A stretch of DNA of 64,000 nucleotides from Epiperipatus broadwayi (GCA_028023455.1 JAQFVV010012476.1:5454767-5518766), one strand, 5' to 3'. Numbered from the stretch's first letter, positions 11,499 to 22,706 are shown. Notes: generated by a model not told the origin, from the letters alone. Made by a program: numbers and translations.

Positions 11499-13952
11499 TT
11501 ATCTATGAGGTTCCTCCTGATTTCTCCACTTTTTCCTCAGAGCAAAGTTGATTAGTGATTTCCATACATTATGTATAGTCACACTAGGTTGGCTTATGGG
11601 ATTTTTTGCCATTGTCATGTGAGCAGCTTCTTTAAATTTTCTTCTTTGTACCTTTTCTTCTTTATCCAATATTTTTGTATTTTCCCAATTGAACGTATGT
11701 TCATTGGTCCATACATGGTCTGCTACCTTAGACACATCTGTTTTCTCTCTTCTAATCATCAGTTTATGTTCTTGCAAGCGCTTTTGAATGGGACGGCTGG
11801 TCTCACCAATATATGTTCTTCCACATTCACATGGTATTTCATAGATGCAGTTTTTTCTTTGCAGCATTTCAAGTTTAGGCTTTGTAGATGTTAGAATTCC
11901 TCGTAGTGTGGTATGGCTCTGAAAAGCTGTTCTGATGTTATACTGATTGCAGATTTTCCTTAATTTGTCTGCTATTTTTGGAATGTATGGATACACTACA
12001 GTACCAATAATTGTCTTTTCTCTTGATGGTTCTTTTTGTTGTCTGTTTAATGTTTTCTTAATAACAGCTGATGGATAACCATTTTTCTTAAGAGTTTGTT
12101 CTATATAGATCTTTTCTTTTTCCAAATCACCAGTTTCTGAACAAACTTCTTTTGCTCTGTTCCACAGTGATAGTATAACTCCATGTTTTGTGTTTCTGGT
12201 GTGATTAGATGTATAGGCTAGGTATTTTCCTGTATGTGTAGGTTTTCGGTAAACTGTAGTTTTGATTTTGCCATGAGGGAGTCTTGTTACAAGAACATCT
12301 AAGAATGCCAATTTTTGTTCTTGTTCTGGTTCTATTGTAAATTTAATTGAAGGGGATATGTTGTTGATGTGTGTCCAGAAAGTTTGTAGCAATGCTTCAC
12401 CATGTGGCCATACAACAAATGTATCATCCACATAGCGAAGCCAAACTTTAGGTGGATAAGGAGTAGTTTTTATGGCTGTGGTTTCAAGTTCTTCCATATA
12501 AATATTGCTAATCAGGGGAGACAATGGTGAGCCCATAGCCATTCCTTGATTTTGTTGGAAGAACTCTGTGTTATATTGAAAGTAGGTTGTTTTTATACAG
12601 AAAGTTAATAGTTCCATTATGCTATCAATAGGAAGAGCTGTTCTGGTTTGTAAACTATTATCATCATTTAACCTTTTTCTTACAATAGACAATGCTTCTT
12701 CACATGGTACATTTGTGAATAAACTTTCCACATCAAAGCTTACCAGTAAGTCAGTTCTTTCAATTTTCATGTTCTTGATTAATTCTACAAAGTGTCTAGA
12801 ATCCCTAACGAATGATTGGGTCTTGCATGCCAAAGGACTTAGAACTTTGAGAAGAAATCTTGCCAAATTCTGGCAAGGTGAATCTCTAGAACTAACAATA
12901 GGTCGTAATGGAACATGATCCTTATGGATTTTAGGTAGACCATAAAGATGAGGAATTTTGCTGAAATATGATGTTATTTTTCTCTTTTCTGAATCAGTGA
13001 AGTACTTGCGATGCTTTCTGAGTAATGCTTGTAACTTTGTTTCCGTACTTGGTATCGGATCTTTTGCCACTTTTCTATATTGGCCAGCTGTGAGGAGTTC
13101 TTGTATTTTGTTGTCATAATCAGTTGTATCCATTACAACTGTTGCATTGCCTTTGTCAGCAGGGAGAATAATTATAGATTTATCTGCTTTGAGAGATTTA
13201 ATTGCTTTCCTCTCCCCATAGGATATGTTTGACTGCAATTTTTGTTGCTTGTCAAGTGTTCTTTTTATTCTCCAGCGCAATTCTGCTGCTTCTTCTAAAG
13301 GCAATTTTTGAGTGACTTCCTCAGTGGCTGCCATTATATCTAATAAGGGGATATTAGATGGTGTTACAGCAAAGTTTAATCCTCTTTCAAGAACAGAAAT
13401 TTCAGTATCTGTTAGATGTTTAGAACTTAGATTTTTAACAGATGAAGCTGTTACATTGCTTGGTACATTATGATTTTTGATATGCCCATGTAGGTTAGCA
13501 AGTTTTTTCTTTTGACATTCTTTTATTTTTCCATGTAATATAGAATATGATTTTCTTACTGCTTGAAAAACTCTCATGTAGTCATCGTCAGTAAGTTTAT
13601 TTTTTAGAAGACATTCTACAGTATTAATTGAATGCATTGTTTGATACTTAGAAAACCTTTGAGCATTTATTCTTTCTCTTAACAGAGCTTCACTTGCTCT
13701 TTGAGTAATTTTCTCAGCTCTCTGAGAGTGAATTGGAGGTTTTAGTTGCAAACCTTTAGGAATTATCCCTTCCGATTTACATTTACATAGGAAAGTTAAA
13801 TGATTTTCTACTTTGGCCAGCTTTAGACATAGTTTTTCATAATGTCTAAAGTTTAATATAGTATCGGGTCCATACCGAATACTTAGTGTTTTTCTGAAGG
13901 TTTGTGATGATGGTGTTCTAGCTGTATTTTTATATTGGACTATTTCCATCAT
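11499..13952 (-). CDS. Penelope-like reverse transcriptase with GIY-YIG endonuclease, intact (family A, copy 1)
   Basis: An uninterrupted 817-residue frame. The N-terminal third is PLE-specific. The reverse transcriptase follows: DKGNATVVMD near residue 266, GLPKIHK and PLRPIVSS near 315-325, motif A FDVESLFTNVP near 404, motif B GMAMGSPLSP near 469, motif C RYVDDTF near 505 with both catalytic Asp, and YRKPTHTG near 567. A GIY-YIG nuclease (IYEIPCECGRTYIGETSRP) lies near 705-720. Such EN+ PLE proteins nick DNA and prime reverse transcription at the target; this role comes from family knowledge. The start MMEIVQYKN lies inside the pLTR, as in other Penelope elements, and is repeated at 11105 after the 3' pLTR. 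No stop or frameshift is visible, so it may be active. An intron-free host gene is excluded by its repeats. Confidence 0.93.
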   Translation of the reverse strand: MMEIVQYKNTARTPSSQTFRKTLSIRYGPDTILNFRHYEKLCLKLAKVENHLTFLCKCKSEGIIPKGLQLKPPIHSQRAEKITQRASEALLRERINAQRFSKYQTMHSINTVECLLKNKLTDDDYMRVFQAVRKSYSILHGKIKECQKKKLANLHGHIKNHNVPSNVTASSVKNLSSKHLTDTEISVLERGLNFAVTPSNIPLLDIMAATEEVTQKLPLEEAAELRWRIKRTLDKQQKLQSNISYGERKAIKSLKADKSIIILPADKGNATVVMDTTDYDNKIQELLTAGQYRKVAKDPIPSTETKLQALLRKHRKYFTDSEKRKITSYFSKIPHLYGLPKIHKDHVPLRPIVSSRDSPCQNLARFLLKVLSPLACKTQSFVRDSRHFVELIKNMKIERTDLLVSFDVESLFTNVPCEEALSIVRKRLNDDNSLQTRTALPIDSIMELLTFCIKTTYFQYNTEFFQQNQGMAMGSPLSPLISNIYMEELETTAIKTTPYPPKVWLRYVDDTFVVWPHGEALLQTFWTHINNISPSIKFTIEPEQEQKLAFLDVLVTRLPHGKIKTTVYRKPTHTGKYLAYTSNHTRNTKHGVILSLWNRAKEVCSETGDLEKEKIYIEQTLKKNGYPSAVIKKTLNRQQKEPSREKTIIGTVVYPYIPKIADKLRKICNQYNIRTAFQSHTTLRGILTSTKPKLEMLQRKNCIYEIPCECGRTYIGETSRPIQKRLQEHKLMIRREKTDVSKVADHVWTNEHTFNWENTKILDKEEKVQRRKFKEAAHMTMAKNPISQPSVTIHNVWKSLINFALRKKWRNQEEPHR

Positions 13953-14167
13953 CTAATATGTGTGTTGAATGTCTTTAGAAAAGTTTAATTTTTAGTTAAA
14001 TATTCCAAATGCATTCAACTGTTAGTAATATCACAGCAAACAGGTTAGTATATGCACCAACTGTTAGTAATATCACAGCAAACAAATGTTAATAATATCA
14101 CAGCAAACAGGTTAGTATATGCACTAACTGTTAGTAATATCACAGCAAACAGGTTAGTATATGCACA

Positions 14168-14203
14168 ACGTTTCGAGAGGTATTTTTCTCCCCTCTTCTT
14201 CAG
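14168..14203 (-). ncRNA. Hammerhead-like motif in family A pLTR 2
   Basis: Same CTGAAGA, stem, CGAAACG arrangement as in pLTR 3, immediately after the tRNA-like module in element sense. Confidence 0.55.
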
Positions 14204-14233
14204 GTGTTGCTGGCCTGACCAGTGACAGTACTA

Positions 14234-14314
14234 GCATGGGATTCGAACCTGGGTCCTTAGATTCTTGATTATTGAAATTTAAGGTAACGCTCTAACCAAC
14301 TGAGCCATCCTGCC
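14234..14314 (-). ncRNA. tRNA-like sequence inside pLTR 2
   Basis: Identical layout to the 18035-18115 copy, in reverse. A and B boxes are intact, and it lies about 360 nt upstream of the intact family A start codon. Confidence 0.75.
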
Positions 14315-14345
14315 AAAGGCAACAGTATGTAGTAATTTCATATAC

Positions 14346-16061
14346 TTATCTATGAGGTTCCTCCTGATTTCTCCACTTTTTCCTCAGAGCAAAGTTGATT
14401 AGTGATTTCCATACATTATGTATAGTCACACTAGGTTGGCTTATGGGATTTTTTGCCATTGTCATGTGAGCAGCTTCTTTAAATTTTCTTCTTTGTACCT
14501 TTTCTTCTTTATCCAATATTTTTGTATTTTCCCAATTGAACGTATGTTCATTGGTCCATACATGGTCTGCTACCTTAGACACATCTGTTTTCTCTCTTCT
14601 AATCATCAGTTTATGTTCTTGCAAGCGCTTTTGAATGGGACGGCTGGTCTCACCAATATATGTTCTTCCACATTCACATGGTATTTCATAGATGCAGTTT
14701 TTTCTTTGCAGCATTTCAAGTTTAGGCTTTGTAGATGTTAGAATTCCTCGTAGTGTGGTATGGCTCTGAAAAGCTGTTCTGATGTTATACTGATTGCAGA
14801 TTTTCCTTAATTTGTCTGCTATTTTTGGAATGTATGGATACACTACAGTACCAATAATTGTCTTTTCTCTTGATGGTTCTTTTTGTTGTCTGTTTAATGT
14901 TTTCTTAATAACAGCTGATGGATAACCATTTTTCTTAAGAGTTTGTTCTATATAGATCTTTTCTTTTTCCAAATCACCAGTTTCTGAACAAACTTTTTTT
15001 GCTCTGTTCCACAGTGATAGTATAACTCCATGTTTTGTGTTTCTGGTGTGATTAGATGTATAGGCTAGGTATTTTCCTGTATGTGTAGGTTTTCGGTAAA
15101 CTGTAGTTTTGATTTTGCCATGAGGGAGTCTTGTTACAAGAACATCTAAGAATGCCAATTTTTGTTCTTGTTCTGGTTCTATTGTAAATTTAATTGAAGG
15201 GGATATGTTGTTGATGTGTGTCCAGAAAGTTTGTAGCAATGCTTCACCATGTGGCCATACAACAAATGTATCATCCACATAGCGAAGCCAAACTTTAGGT
15301 GGATAAGGAGTAGTTTTTATGGCTGTGGTTTCAAGTTCTTCCATATAAATATTGCTAATCAGGGGAGACAATGGTGAGCCCATAGCCATTCCTTGATTTT
15401 GTTGGAAGAACTCTGTGTTATATTGAAAGTAGGTTGTTTTTATACAGAAAGTTAATAGTTCCATTATGCTATCAATAGGAAGAGCTGTTCTGGTTTGTAA
15501 ACTATTATCATCATTTAACCTTTTTCTTACAATAGACAATGCTTCTTCACATGGTACATTTGTGAATAAACTTTCCACATCAAAGCTTACCAGTAAGTCA
15601 GTTCTTTCAATTTTCATGTTCTTGATTAATTCTACAAAGTGTCTAGAATCCCTAACGAATGATTGGGTCTTGCATGCCAAAGGACTTAGAACTTTGAGAA
15701 GAAATCTTGCCAAATTCTGGCAAGGTGAATCTCTAGAACTAACAATAGGTCGTAATGGAACATGATCCTTATGGATTTTAGGTAGACCATAAAGATGAGG
15801 AATTTTGCTGAAATATGATGTTATTTTTCTCTTTTCTGAATCAGTGAAGTACTTGCGATGCTTTCTGAGTAATGCTTGTAACTTTGTTTCCGTACTTGGT
15901 ATCGGATCTTTTGCCACTTTTCTATATTGGCCAGCTGTGAGGAGTTCTTGTATTTTGTTGTCATAATCAGTTGTATCCATTACAACTGTTGCATTGCCTT
16001 TGTCAGCAGGGAGAATAATTATAGATTTATCTGCTTTGAGAGATTTAATTGCTTTCCTCTC
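14346..16061 (-). CDS. PLE reverse transcriptase/GIY-YIG, 5'-truncated (family A, copy 2)
   Basis: True element sequence starts at about 16061, at ERKAIKSLKADKS (residue 250 of the full protein), and runs intact to the C terminus. The open frame extends upstream to 16190 only because it reads antisense through copy 3, so its first 43 or so residues are artefactual. All reverse transcriptase motifs (DKGNATVV, FDVESLF, YVDD) and the GIY-YIG block are present. One substitution relative to copy 1 is visible (RAKKVCS for RAKEVCS). It lacks the N-terminal region and its own promoter, so normal function is unlikely. Confidence 0.88.
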   Translation of the reverse strand, partial: ERKAIKSLKADKSIIILPADKGNATVVMDTTDYDNKIQELLTAGQYRKVAKDPIPSTETKLQALLRKHRKYFTDSEKRKITSYFSKIPHLYGLPKIHKDHVPLRPIVSSRDSPCQNLARFLLKVLSPLACKTQSFVRDSRHFVELIKNMKIERTDLLVSFDVESLFTNVPCEEALSIVRKRLNDDNSLQTRTALPIDSIMELLTFCIKTTYFQYNTEFFQQNQGMAMGSPLSPLISNIYMEELETTAIKTTPYPPKVWLRYVDDTFVVWPHGEALLQTFWTHINNISPSIKFTIEPEQEQKLAFLDVLVTRLPHGKIKTTVYRKPTHTGKYLAYTSNHTRNTKHGVILSLWNRAKKVCSETGDLEKEKIYIEQTLKKNGYPSAVIKKTLNRQQKEPSREKTIIGTVVYPYIPKIADKLRKICNQYNIRTAFQSHTTLRGILTSTKPKLEMLQRKNCIYEIPCECGRTYIGETSRPIQKRLQEHKLMIRREKTDVSKVADHVWTNEHTFNWENTKILDKEEKVQRRKFKEAAHMTMAKNPISQPSVTIHNVWKSLINFALRKKWRNQEEPHR

Positions 16062-18003
16062 AGTTAAAAATCTAAGTTCTAAACATCTAACAGATACTGA
16101 AATTTCTGTTCTTGAAAGAGGATTAAACTTTGCTGTAACACCATCTAATATCCCCTTATTAGATATAATGGCAGCCACTGAGGAAGTCACTCAAAAATTG
16201 CCTTTAGAAGAAGCAGCAGAATTGCGCTGGAGAATAAAAAGAACACTTGACAAGCAACAAAAATTGCAGTCAAACATATCCTATGGGGAGAGGAAAGCAA
16301 TTAAATCTCTCAAAGCAGATAAATCTATAATTATTCTCCCTGCTGACAAAGGCAATGCAACAGTTGTAATGGATACAACTGATTATGACAACAAAATACA
16401 AGAACTCCTCACAGCTGGCCAATATAGAAAAGTGGCAAAAGATCCGATACCAAGTACGGAAACAAAGTTACAAGCATTACTCAGAAAGCATCGCAAGTAC
16501 TTCACTGATTCAGAAAAGAGAAAAATAACATCATATTTCAGCAAAATTCCTCATCTTTATGGTCTACCTAAAATCCATAAGGATCATGTTCCATTACGAC
16601 CTATTGTTAGTTCTAGAGATTCACCTTGCCAGAATTTGGCAAGATTTCTTCTCAAAGTTCTAAGTCCTTTGGCATGCAAGACCCAATCATTCGTTAGGGA
16701 TTCTAGACACTTTGTAGAATTAATCAAGAACATGAAAATTGAAAGAACTGACTTACTGGTAAGCTTTGATGTGGAAAGTTTATTCACAAATGTACCATGT
16801 GAAGAAGCATTGTCTATTGTAAGAAAAAGGTTAAATGATGATAATAGTTTACAAACCAGAACAGCTCTTCCTATTGATAGCATAATGGAACTATTAACTT
16901 TCTGTATAAAAACAACCTACTTTCAATATAACACAGAGTTCTTCCAACAAAATCAAGGAATGGCTATGGGCTCACCATTGTCTCCCCTGATTAGCAATAT
17001 TTATATGGAAGAACTTGAAACCACAGCCATAAAAACTACTCCTTATCCACCTAAAGTTTGGCTTCGCTATGTGGATGATACATTTGTTGTATGGCCACAT
17101 GGTGAAGCATTGCTACAAACTTTCTGGACACACATCAACAACATATCCCCTTCAATTAAATTTACAATAGAACCAGAACAAGAACAAAAATTGGCATTCT
17201 TAGATGTTCTTGTAACAAGACTCCCTCATGGCAAAATCAAAACTACAGTTTACCGAAAACCTACACATACAGGAAAATACCTAGCCTATACATCTAATCA
17301 CACCAGAAACACAAAACATGGAGTTATACTATCACTGTGGAACAGAGCAAAAGAAGTTTGTTCAGAAACTGGTGATTTGGAAAAAGAAAAGATCTATATA
17401 GAACAAACTCTTAAGAAAAATGGTTATCCATCAGCTGTTATTAAGAAAACATTAAACAGACAACAAAAAGAACCATCAAGAGAAAAGACAATTATTGGTA
17501 CTGTAGTGTATCCATACATTCCAAAAATAGCAGACAAATTAAGGAAAATCTGCAATCAGTATAACATCAGAACAGCTTTTCAGAGCCATACCACACTACG
17601 AGGAATTCTAACATCTACAAAGCCTAAACTTGAAATGCTGCAAAGAAAAAACTGCATCTATGAAATACCATGTGAATGTGGAAGAACATATATTGGTGAG
17701 ACCAGCCATCCCATTCAAAAGCGCTTGCAAGAACATAAACTGATGATTAGAAGAGAGAAAACAGATGTGTCTAAGGTAGCAGACCATGTATGGACCAATG
17801 AACATACGTTCAATTGGGAAAATACAAAAATATTGGATAAAGAAGAAAAGGTACAAAGAAGAAAATTTAAAGAAGCTGCTCACATGACAATGGCAAAAAA
17901 TCCCATAAGCCAACCTAGTGTGACTATACATAATGTATGGAAATCACTAATCAACTTTGCTCTGAGGAAAAAGTGGAGAAATCAGGAGGAACCTCATAGA
18001 TAA
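16062..18003 (+). CDS. PLE reverse transcriptase/GIY-YIG, 5'-truncated, inverted (family A, copy 3)
   Basis: Genuine element sequence starts at 16062, at VKNLSSKHLTD (about residue 168 of copy 1), and stays open to the shared stop codon. The 24 codons before it (from 15994) are antisense of copy 2. Catalytic YVDD and all motif blocks are retained. One visible difference from copy 1 is GETSHP for GETSRP in the GIY-YIG domain. It reaches about 226 nt further 5' than copy 2, so the palindrome formed by copies 2 and 3 has a 226-nt spacer (16062-16287). Confidence 0.88.
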
Positions 18004-18034
18004 GTATATGAAATTACTACATACTGTTGCCTTT

Positions 18035-18115
18035 GGCAGGATGGCTCAGTTGGTTAGAGCGTTACCTTAAATTTCAATAATCAAGAATCTAAGGACCCAG
18101 GTTCGAATCCCATGC
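18035..18115 (+). ncRNA. tRNA-like sequence inside pLTR 3
   Basis: Starts GGCAGGATGGCTCAGTTGG. The D arm is perfect (GCTC...GAGC) and carries an A box (TGGCTCAGTTGG). A CCTTA/TAAGG stem closes an oversized loop of about 20 nt where the anticodon arm should be. A consensus B box follows (GGTTCGAATCC). The T stem pairs poorly and the acceptor stem does not close, so this is a tRNA-derived promoter or primer-like module, not a working tRNA. Confidence 0.75.
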
Positions 18116-18145
18116 TAGTACTGTCACTGGTCAGGCCAGCAACAC

Positions 18146-18181
18146 CTGAAGAAGAGGGGAGAAAAATACCTCTCGAAACGT
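18146..18181 (+). ncRNA. Hammerhead-like motif in family A pLTR 3
   Basis: CTGAAGA, then AGAGG...CCTCT able to form stem II, then CGAAACG. This matches the hammerhead core order CUGANGA, stem II, GAAA. No proper UH cleavage site follows with a short stem III (the next bases are gttgtg), and the G10.1 position is off. It is probably a degenerate relative of the hammerheads known in PLEs. Copies in reverse lie at 14168-14203 and 11321-11356. Confidence 0.55.
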
Positions 18182-18734
18182 TGTGCATATACTAACCTGT
18201 TTGCTGTGATATTACTAACAGTTAGTGCATATACTAACCTGTTTGCTGTGATATTATTAACATTTGTTTGCTGTGATATTACTAACAGTTGGTGCATATA
18301 CTAACCTGTTTGCTGTGATATTACTAACAGTTGAATGCATTTGGAATATTTAACTAAAAATTAAACTTTTCTAAAGACATTCAACACACATATTAGATGA
18401 TGGAAATAGTCCAATATAAAAATACAGCTAGAACACCATCATCACAAACCTTCAGAAAAACAATAGGAATATATCTTTTTTGATATGCTATTTTTGTATT
18501 TGCTCAAACATACATTTTTGTACATTCCAATGTAAATGACCAATAATGGGATTACATGTATTGTCATAAATATAATCGACTTATCCATACATATTCATCT
18601 TTTAATCATTAGCATTAGCATTAAAGTCTGACTTTATAATTTTAAAATGTTGTTGAATCTGTCCAGAAGCAGTTTATACATCTAAAAAAAAGTCCTTTAT
18701 TAGAATAAATATTATTTGGGGTATACATTTGAAT

Positions 18735-18950
18735 TATCTACATTTGGTATTCTCAATTAAGCTGATAACTAATCTTGACATTGCGTCTGATACATTATAA
18801 ATCTCTACAATATCACTTTCCCATTTTTTATTTATACATAAACCCATGCCATTTGTGCTTCCAATACTTGTGTCTTTATAGTAAAATACATGTCCACTTT
18901 TTAAATCAATTGCCTCATCTTCTAACTTCCTGAAATCTAAAAATGTCTTA
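18735..18950 (-). pseudogene. LINE APE-type endonuclease fragment
   Basis: The minus-strand translation reads GHVFYYKDTSIGSTNGMGL, then INKKWESDIVEI, then a SDxxSRLVISLIENTK block. This resembles the GHxxYYSG...NGVGFxVxKKW...SDRV signature of apurinic-type endonuclease domains in RTE/jockey-like LINEs. No reverse transcriptase follows in frame, so it is an isolated relic. Recognition rests on about 65 residues. Confidence 0.6.
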
Positions 18951-21900
18951 TGTAATATTAGACAATTCTTCTAATCTTCTTTTACTTGAAAGTGATCTGA
19001 AGTTGTAGTTGGCTAAATAAAAGATTATCATTCAATAGCAGCCTTTGCTGTTCTTAGCACTCTCTGCTTTTGGCTACCAACTGCTGCCTTGATAATGGCT
19101 ATACATACTGGTGGTATGAAATCAATAGTTTTGTCTGTCATAATTATAAATATGCAAAAAGGATAATTCACATGCACATTCAGTCTGTCTTTAAGAAAAC
19201 ATAGCTGATGTTTCAGTTAAGAACTATCAAGCAAATGTGAAAAATTTGTATAATATTTAAACCATTTTTCATTTGGAAAATGACTATACACAGTCCTAGT
19301 CATGCCATATGATAGAGGGGAGAATATTGCCTGCTTTATTGAAGAAAGATGCATGGATAATTAGCATAATTGAATAGCTAATTATTTGCTTAAGTAGATC
19401 ATTTTTAGTAAAGAAATGCAGGCATCTTTTTTGCTAATAGTTGAAAGTGCATTAGGCAAAAATTGCAAACTTTATTCAGATTTAAATCATATCTCATATA
19501 CGTTTTTGTATATACTTATTTTACACATTATATTTTCTCAAGATATTGCACACCAAAATTGTCAATATTACATTCATTTATTTATTCAAATTTATTTTTT
19601 ACTAATTTTAAATACTTTTTAATCTGTCATCTACAATATAAAGCATTAATATCTTTTCTTTCACATTATTTCAATACTTTATTACTATAATGCAACTATT
19701 TTTGAATATTTTACTTTTAAATTTATATATATATATATATATATATTGAAGTAGTAAGATCTGCTTAAAAGCAGATCTTCATTTCACCTTTTCTCACCTA
19801 TTTCCTACCCTCACACCTTAGTTTGAATCCCAATGTATATATATACTGTAGTGCGTCTGCAATGCACTTATATGCTGAAAATCCTGCTCAATTTTAAACC
19901 ATGAGTACAATGCTCGTGTTATATATAAGTATAACTCATTCCAAATCAATAAAATGTTATGAATTATATGTTGTTCACATAATTTAGATTTATTTAAAAG
20001 TAGGTTATATAAGTCGTAATTGCACACACACTGTGATATGTATTTTAGAACTTATTATAAAATTATAAATTGTTAGTTAAAATTAATTTGTTTGAATCTA
20101 TTTACAAAAATATATTCATATTCGTTTAGTAAATAGATTCAATATTGAAATTTAAAAAGTAAAATAATTTTCTTTTGAATTTAAAATCACACCATATATT
20201 TTCTATTAAAATAAATAAGGGCTGGTAGGAACAATAGTTTTAATTATTATTTAAAATATACAGCAGATGTCCACTTAAGGTTTTCTTTCAATTAATAAAA
20301 GTAATTTTAATTAAATCAAGTTTGTAATTCGAACGTCAACAAGGAAGTTAACAATAGAAATTAATTAAAATTTTGTTGAATTCCTTTAGACATTCCGATA
20401 GGATTAATTATAGCTGATAAGTAAGCAAAGTCTGAAATATTTTTGTAACACTCCAGGGTAGTTGTATTGTTCAATTCCACTATAAAAAAGAGGGTTTTCT
20501 TTTGTTCTCCATTCTAGTGATTTGCTAATGAAATGATTCTAGAGAAATTATTCTAGTAAAAATATTCTAGTAAAATATTTTGAGCAAGATTTCAAAATAT
20601 ATATTTTCCTGAAATTTTTAGCTACATGCCTGCGAACTTAAATTTGAAGCCAAGTTTTCATCTCCAAATTAATTGACCATGTTTACAGTTTCACTTATGA
20701 ATCACCCAACCTTCAAAATTGCTAACCTTGAAATGACAGAGTAGAGCCGGCAAGAAGGCTATTTTCCCCTCAGGAATGGCTGGCCACTGCTCTAGACCAT
20801 CAAAAGCTATCACTTAAGTAACCCCGAGACTGCTGCTGCTGCCAAAAATATGAACAATTCCAGATTTTGCTGCTGAAGTGTATAAAACCTGCTAACCATC
20901 AATCTACCTGAAAATGCTTCTCCAGAGGTAACCCCAAATTAACCCAAGAGCTCTTGTGATTCCTAACTAACATGCTATAGCTATTTTAAATTGTTTTCTT
21001 TTATTTCACTTGACTTTATTATGTATTCCTTTAACGTGTTCTAATATAATCAACAGTTTTGCTCTCTATCCTTGGGTTAATATTTTCTATTTATTAATCT
21101 TTCTTTTATTTTATTATGATAATGTGTCAGAATAGTCTTTGACCAAGTGAATTATTCCCTTTGTTGAAAGTAAACACCGATATTAAGGCATATTTTAAAT
21201 TTATAAATAATTCCCAATTTTATTATCTTGCAAATCATTTGTTCAAGGGCTATTCCAATCTTCTTGAATATATATATAATAATCAAATAGTTTAAAATCT
21301 ACATTTTATTGATTTTAACCTAATATAAGAGATGTGCAAGGTCAATGATTAAAATGTGTCCCAAATGCATGATTGCGTAAATAAATTTCTTCTTTCTTTT
21401 CAAACCCGCAAGCATGCATTTTCCTATTCTTAAAATCTTCTACTTTAATTTCAAAGTTTGTCATTGACATCGAGAATGTGCAGACCCTTTTAAATAAATT
21501 TCTGGGAATTTGATTGGGCATTTTTCCCAATCTAAGTGAATCCATCTTGTATGTTTTATATACATTAGTCTAGTATTGCTGGTAAATGAATTGGTTGTTG
21601 AGACCGCTTTGTTTTTCTTTCCAAGGATTTTAAACAGACAAGTCTGTTCCCTTTTCATTCCCTGCAGTTCCCAGGCAGAGTGTGTACTCAAATGTCACAC
21701 CTGGGAATTAGATGTAGCCATCACCCAGCCACTAAGTTGTGGATGAGTCCAAGCTTCAGCTGTCCATGACAACACATTCCTAAGGGTCAGCAGTGTGATG
21801 CCCTCCATAGTCATTCCAAATATTTCCCATTTATTTATATATAATTTTACAAAGCATCCAAGACTTAAATGTGTCACACCCTCCATCCTTTAATAAATTC

Positions 21901-22235
21901 ATTATTAGCAATACCGACCTCCTATCTAAATTAATTATAATTATAAAATAAATGCCTTGATCACATTCCACTTTATCGCTTAGTAAGCTTTGTCCGTGCT
22001 ATTCTCAAAATCAATAAATATTCTACAACCCTTAATTTTAAATGTTTTATTAAACTTTTATAATTACTCAAAGCACCTCACACATGTTCCCATCTCTTGT
22101 AAGCACATTATCATAATAGTATATTAGCCTGAGGGAGAGAATATATTTTCTTTAAAACATTTTTGTCATTTAATGGAATGTAATGTCAACAATTATTTAG
22201 TAAGCATCCCTGTCTCATATAAGCAGACAGTGGTG
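18951..22235. other. No gene recognised
   Basis: Mostly AT-rich spacer, with a (TA) tract near 19720-19746. The parts at 20620-20960 and 21460-21890 are less AT-rich and contain short minus-strand frames with no recognisable family. They may be old repeats or untranslated exon sequence, and I cannot decide which. Confidence 0.5.
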
Positions 22236-22238
22236 GTG

Positions 22239-22316
<78 letters not shown>
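22236..22316. repeat. (AT)n microsatellite
   Basis: About 80 bp of uninterrupted TA dinucleotide. A second tract lies at 22661-22702. Confidence 0.97.
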
Positions 22317-22319
<3 letters not shown>

Positions 22320-22657
22320 CCTTATATATTTAATCCTAAAAACAATATTGTAATTATAATTGAAATAATATTTTTAACGGTTTATAAACAATTACAAACA
22401 ATCTTAAAATCCGCAGAAGTACTTTCAGTTACTTTCTAACCTGCCTCAACTGCCATTAAATTCAAAAACAAAAAGCAGAAGCAAACGTCATCAATTCAAA
22501 TTCCATAAATCTCGTATTTTAATATTAGAAGCTTGTCGATTTATTAAATGCATTTTATTCCTGTTTATAAAAATTGCCTCTTTAATTTTTCTTTTACTAT
22601 GGTTTCTCTCTTCATGAATTCTGCAGTGTGTTAGCGAGATAGACGATTCTGACCCTT

Positions 22658-22660
<3 letters not shown>

Positions 22661-22702
<42 letters not shown>
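22661..22702. repeat. (AT)n microsatellite
   Basis: About 42 bp of uninterrupted TA dinucleotide. Confidence 0.97.

Positions 22703-22706
<4 letters not shown>

Larger units (their letters stand above)
13890..14345 (-). promoter_or_regulatory. pLTR 2 of family A, upstream of the intact gene
   Basis: This internal pLTR sits between copy 2 and copy 1. It supplies the start codon of the intact gene and, by analogy with Penelope, probably its promoter. The tRNA-like A and B boxes inside it point the same way as the gene and could act as an internal RNA polymerase III promoter (inference). Confidence 0.75.
11043..18465. mobile_element. Composite Penelope-like element, family A: full copy, tandem truncated copy, inverted copy
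   Basis: Three PLE copies are joined. Copy 1 (minus, coding 11499-13952) is full length. Copy 2 (minus, 14346-16061) is 5'-truncated and lies upstream of it in tandem, sharing a pLTR. Copy 3 (plus, 16062-18003) is also 5'-truncated and joined head-to-head to copy 2 at 16061/16062. Three near-identical pLTRs of about 450 bp lie at 11043-11498, 13890-14345 and 18004-18465. Both outer ends stop at the same point, about 21 codons into the gene. Proteins of the three copies differ at about two residues over the shared region, so the array is young. No clear target-site duplication was found. Confidence 0.9.
18004..18465 (+). repeat. pLTR 3 of family A (3' end of copy 3)
   Basis: Same order of parts as the other two pLTRs but on the plus strand. 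It ends at cttcagaaaaaca, beyond which unrelated sequence starts. Confidence 0.88.

Noticed and set aside
11571-11894. 107-codon and 99-codon frames opposite the PLE genes (also at 12619, 14418, 15466, 16584 and 17608)
   Set aside because: They are identical antisense shadows of the highly similar PLE copies. Their repetition only reflects the copy number.
11499-13952. Reverse transcriptase as a telomerase or host gene
   Set aside because: PLE reverse transcriptases are related to telomerase, but the GIY-YIG domain, the pLTRs and the multiple local copies identify a mobile element.
18035-18115. Functional tRNA gene
   Set aside because: The A and B boxes are good, but the anticodon loop is oversized, the T stem pairs poorly and the acceptor stem does not close. 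The module is also part of a PLE terminal repeat.
11030-18480. Target-site duplication around composite A
   Set aside because: The flanks share only a short aatag near the ends. No exact duplication could be fixed.
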